Shown here one piece after another: positions 5,935 to 6,475 of a stretch of DNA of 6,475 nucleotides. A model generated the notes under the pieces. The model did not search any database and was not told where the DNA came from. It saw nothing but the letters and a program-made list of their open reading frames with translations. The DNA is taken from positions 1 through 6,475 of the forward strand of contig DAIDTN010000033.1 in assembly GCA_027457185.1 (NCBI GenBank), read 5' to 3'. The DNA is from Burkholderiales bacterium. Its GTDB lineage: Bacteria; Pseudomonadota; Gammaproteobacteria; Burkholderiales; SG8-39. Made by a program: the position numbers and the translations under genes. How positions within the stretch are numbered: the first letter of the stretch is position 1; every line of letters starts with the position of its first letter.

Positions 5935-5950
5935 GCGCGCGTGAGCGCGC
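5935..5950. repeat. Hairpin 5, GNRA-capped GC stem
   Basis: GCGCGC (5935-5940) and GCGCGC (5945-5950) flank GTGA. As RNA this is a 6-bp GC stem with a GUGA loop, a GNRA tetraloop typical of stable structured RNA. Short alternating GC runs are common in GC-rich DNA, so on its own it is modest evidence. Confidence 0.5.
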
Positions 5951-5991
5951 AATGGCCGCTCCTGGCACGCGTCTGAATCTAGTGCACCGTA

Positions 5992-5997
5992 TATAAT
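5992..5997 (+). promoter_or_regulatory. Perfect -10 box upstream of the 6020 gene
   Basis: TATAAT matches the sigma-70 -10 consensus exactly and lies 22 nt before the ATG at 6020, in an AT-rich patch. Transcription would start near 6004, leaving a leader of about 16 nt. No convincing -35 box is present at 16-18 bp (5969-5974 reads GCGTCT), so the promoter may depend on an activator or on another contact. If used, hairpins 1-5 would lie upstream of, not within, the mRNA. Confidence 0.5.
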
Positions 5998-6019
5998 TCG
6001 ATAGAATCAAGCCTTCATC

Positions 6020-6475
6020 ATGCGACTGCACCAGCTGAAGCTCGACTTCATCCCCGAACAGGACCGCCTGCTGCTGCGCGTGAGCACCGACAATCAGCTC
6101 GAGGTGCGCCTGTGGCTGACACGGCGCGCGCTGCGGCTGCTGTGGCCGCTGTTACTGCAAATGCTGCGTTCCTCGCCGGAAGTCGCGCTGCAGAGCAACC
6201 CGCAGGCGCGCGACGCCCTGGTCGGCATGCAACACGAGCAGGCACTGCGCCAAGCCAATTTCGGCGACCCGTTCCAGGAAGCGCCGCGCGAGATGCCGCT
6301 GGGTGCCGAACCCATCCTGGTCGTGCGCATGCGGGCAAACAAGGACGACCGCGGCAACCAGGTGCTGGCGCTGCTGCCGCAGCAGGGCCAGGGCATACAC
6401 CTGACTCTGGATAACACCCTGCTGCACTCCTTGTGCACGCTGCTGCAAAACGCCGTAGCCAAATCCGACTGGGAT
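6020..6475 (+). CDS. Uncharacterised protein, N-terminal 152 residues (runs off the window)
   Basis: An open frame of 152 codons starts at ATG 6020 and has no stop before the window edge. An in-frame TAG at 6002-6004 excludes a longer start. The protein begins MRLHQLKLDFIPEQDRLLLR, followed by VRLWLTRRALRLLWPLLLQML (about 29-49), a charged middle (about 50-95) and a C-terminal part rich in Leu and Gln (LALLPQQGQGIHLTLDNTLL, about 115-134), ending in AVAKSDWD at the edge. Codon use is GC-rich (many CTG, CGC, GCG) like the neighbouring genes, supporting real coding. There is no signal peptide, clear membrane segment or catalytic motif I recognise; it looks like a small soluble protein. I believe similar conserved hypothetical proteins occur in betaproteobacteria, but I cannot name a family. 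It follows the TATAAT box at 5992. Confidence 0.75.
   Translation, partial: MRLHQLKLDFIPEQDRLLLRVSTDNQLEVRLWLTRRALRLLWPLLLQMLRSSPEVALQSNPQARDALVGMQHEQALRQANFGDPFQEAPREMPLGAEPILVVRMRANKDDRGNQVLALLPQQGQGIHLTLDNTLLHSLCTLLQNAVAKSDWD

Noticed and set aside
5752..5976. A possible 74-aa protein in the gap after queG
   Set aside because: It reads straight through four palindromes, has several scattered Cys and rare codons, no ribosome binding site and no resemblance to a protein family; the DNA is better explained as structured non-coding sequence.

Overview
This looks like an ordinary housekeeping stretch of a high-GC proteobacterial chromosome, most likely a betaproteobacterium. The lineage is inferred from protein character and gene order: TsaE, AmiC and MutL on one strand with a divergent QueG, and a MutL carrying endonuclease-type C-terminal motifs. 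I see no rRNA, tRNA, CRISPR array, insertion sequence, integrase or phage gene.

Layout from left to right. The minus strand holds the first 72 codons of a PanE-type ketopantoate reductase (cut by the window edge), preceded by mutL (mismatch repair). Next is a short divergent gap with a long imperfect palindrome. The plus strand then holds a lone dedA-family membrane protein gene. Convergent to it on the minus strand come tsaE and amiC (t6A tRNA modification ATPase, then periplasmic cell-wall amidase), overlapping by 34 bp. The plus-strand queG (epoxyqueuosine reductase, last step of queuosine synthesis) starts so close to tsaE that the two annotated ATG codons share two bases. After queG lies a 272-bp gene-free stretch with five successive stem-loops and a perfect TATAAT box. 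It is followed by the start of an uncharacterised plus-strand gene that runs off the right edge.

The arrangement matches the well-known neighbourhood queG / tsaE-amidase-mutL-miaA, with two changes. A dedA gene in the opposite orientation separates amiC from mutL, so mutL needs its own promoter. The gene after mutL is a ketopantoate reductase rather than miaA. The genes do not form one pathway: two act in tRNA modification (TsaE, QueG), one in DNA repair (MutL), one in septal peptidoglycan cleavage (AmiC), one in membrane homeostasis or lipid transport (DedA) and one in pantothenate/CoA synthesis (PanE).

I found no convincing new multi-gene system. The parts least explained are non-coding: the hairpin cluster at 5768-5950 and the palindrome at 2103-2151. 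The partial gene at 6020-6475 is also unidentified.
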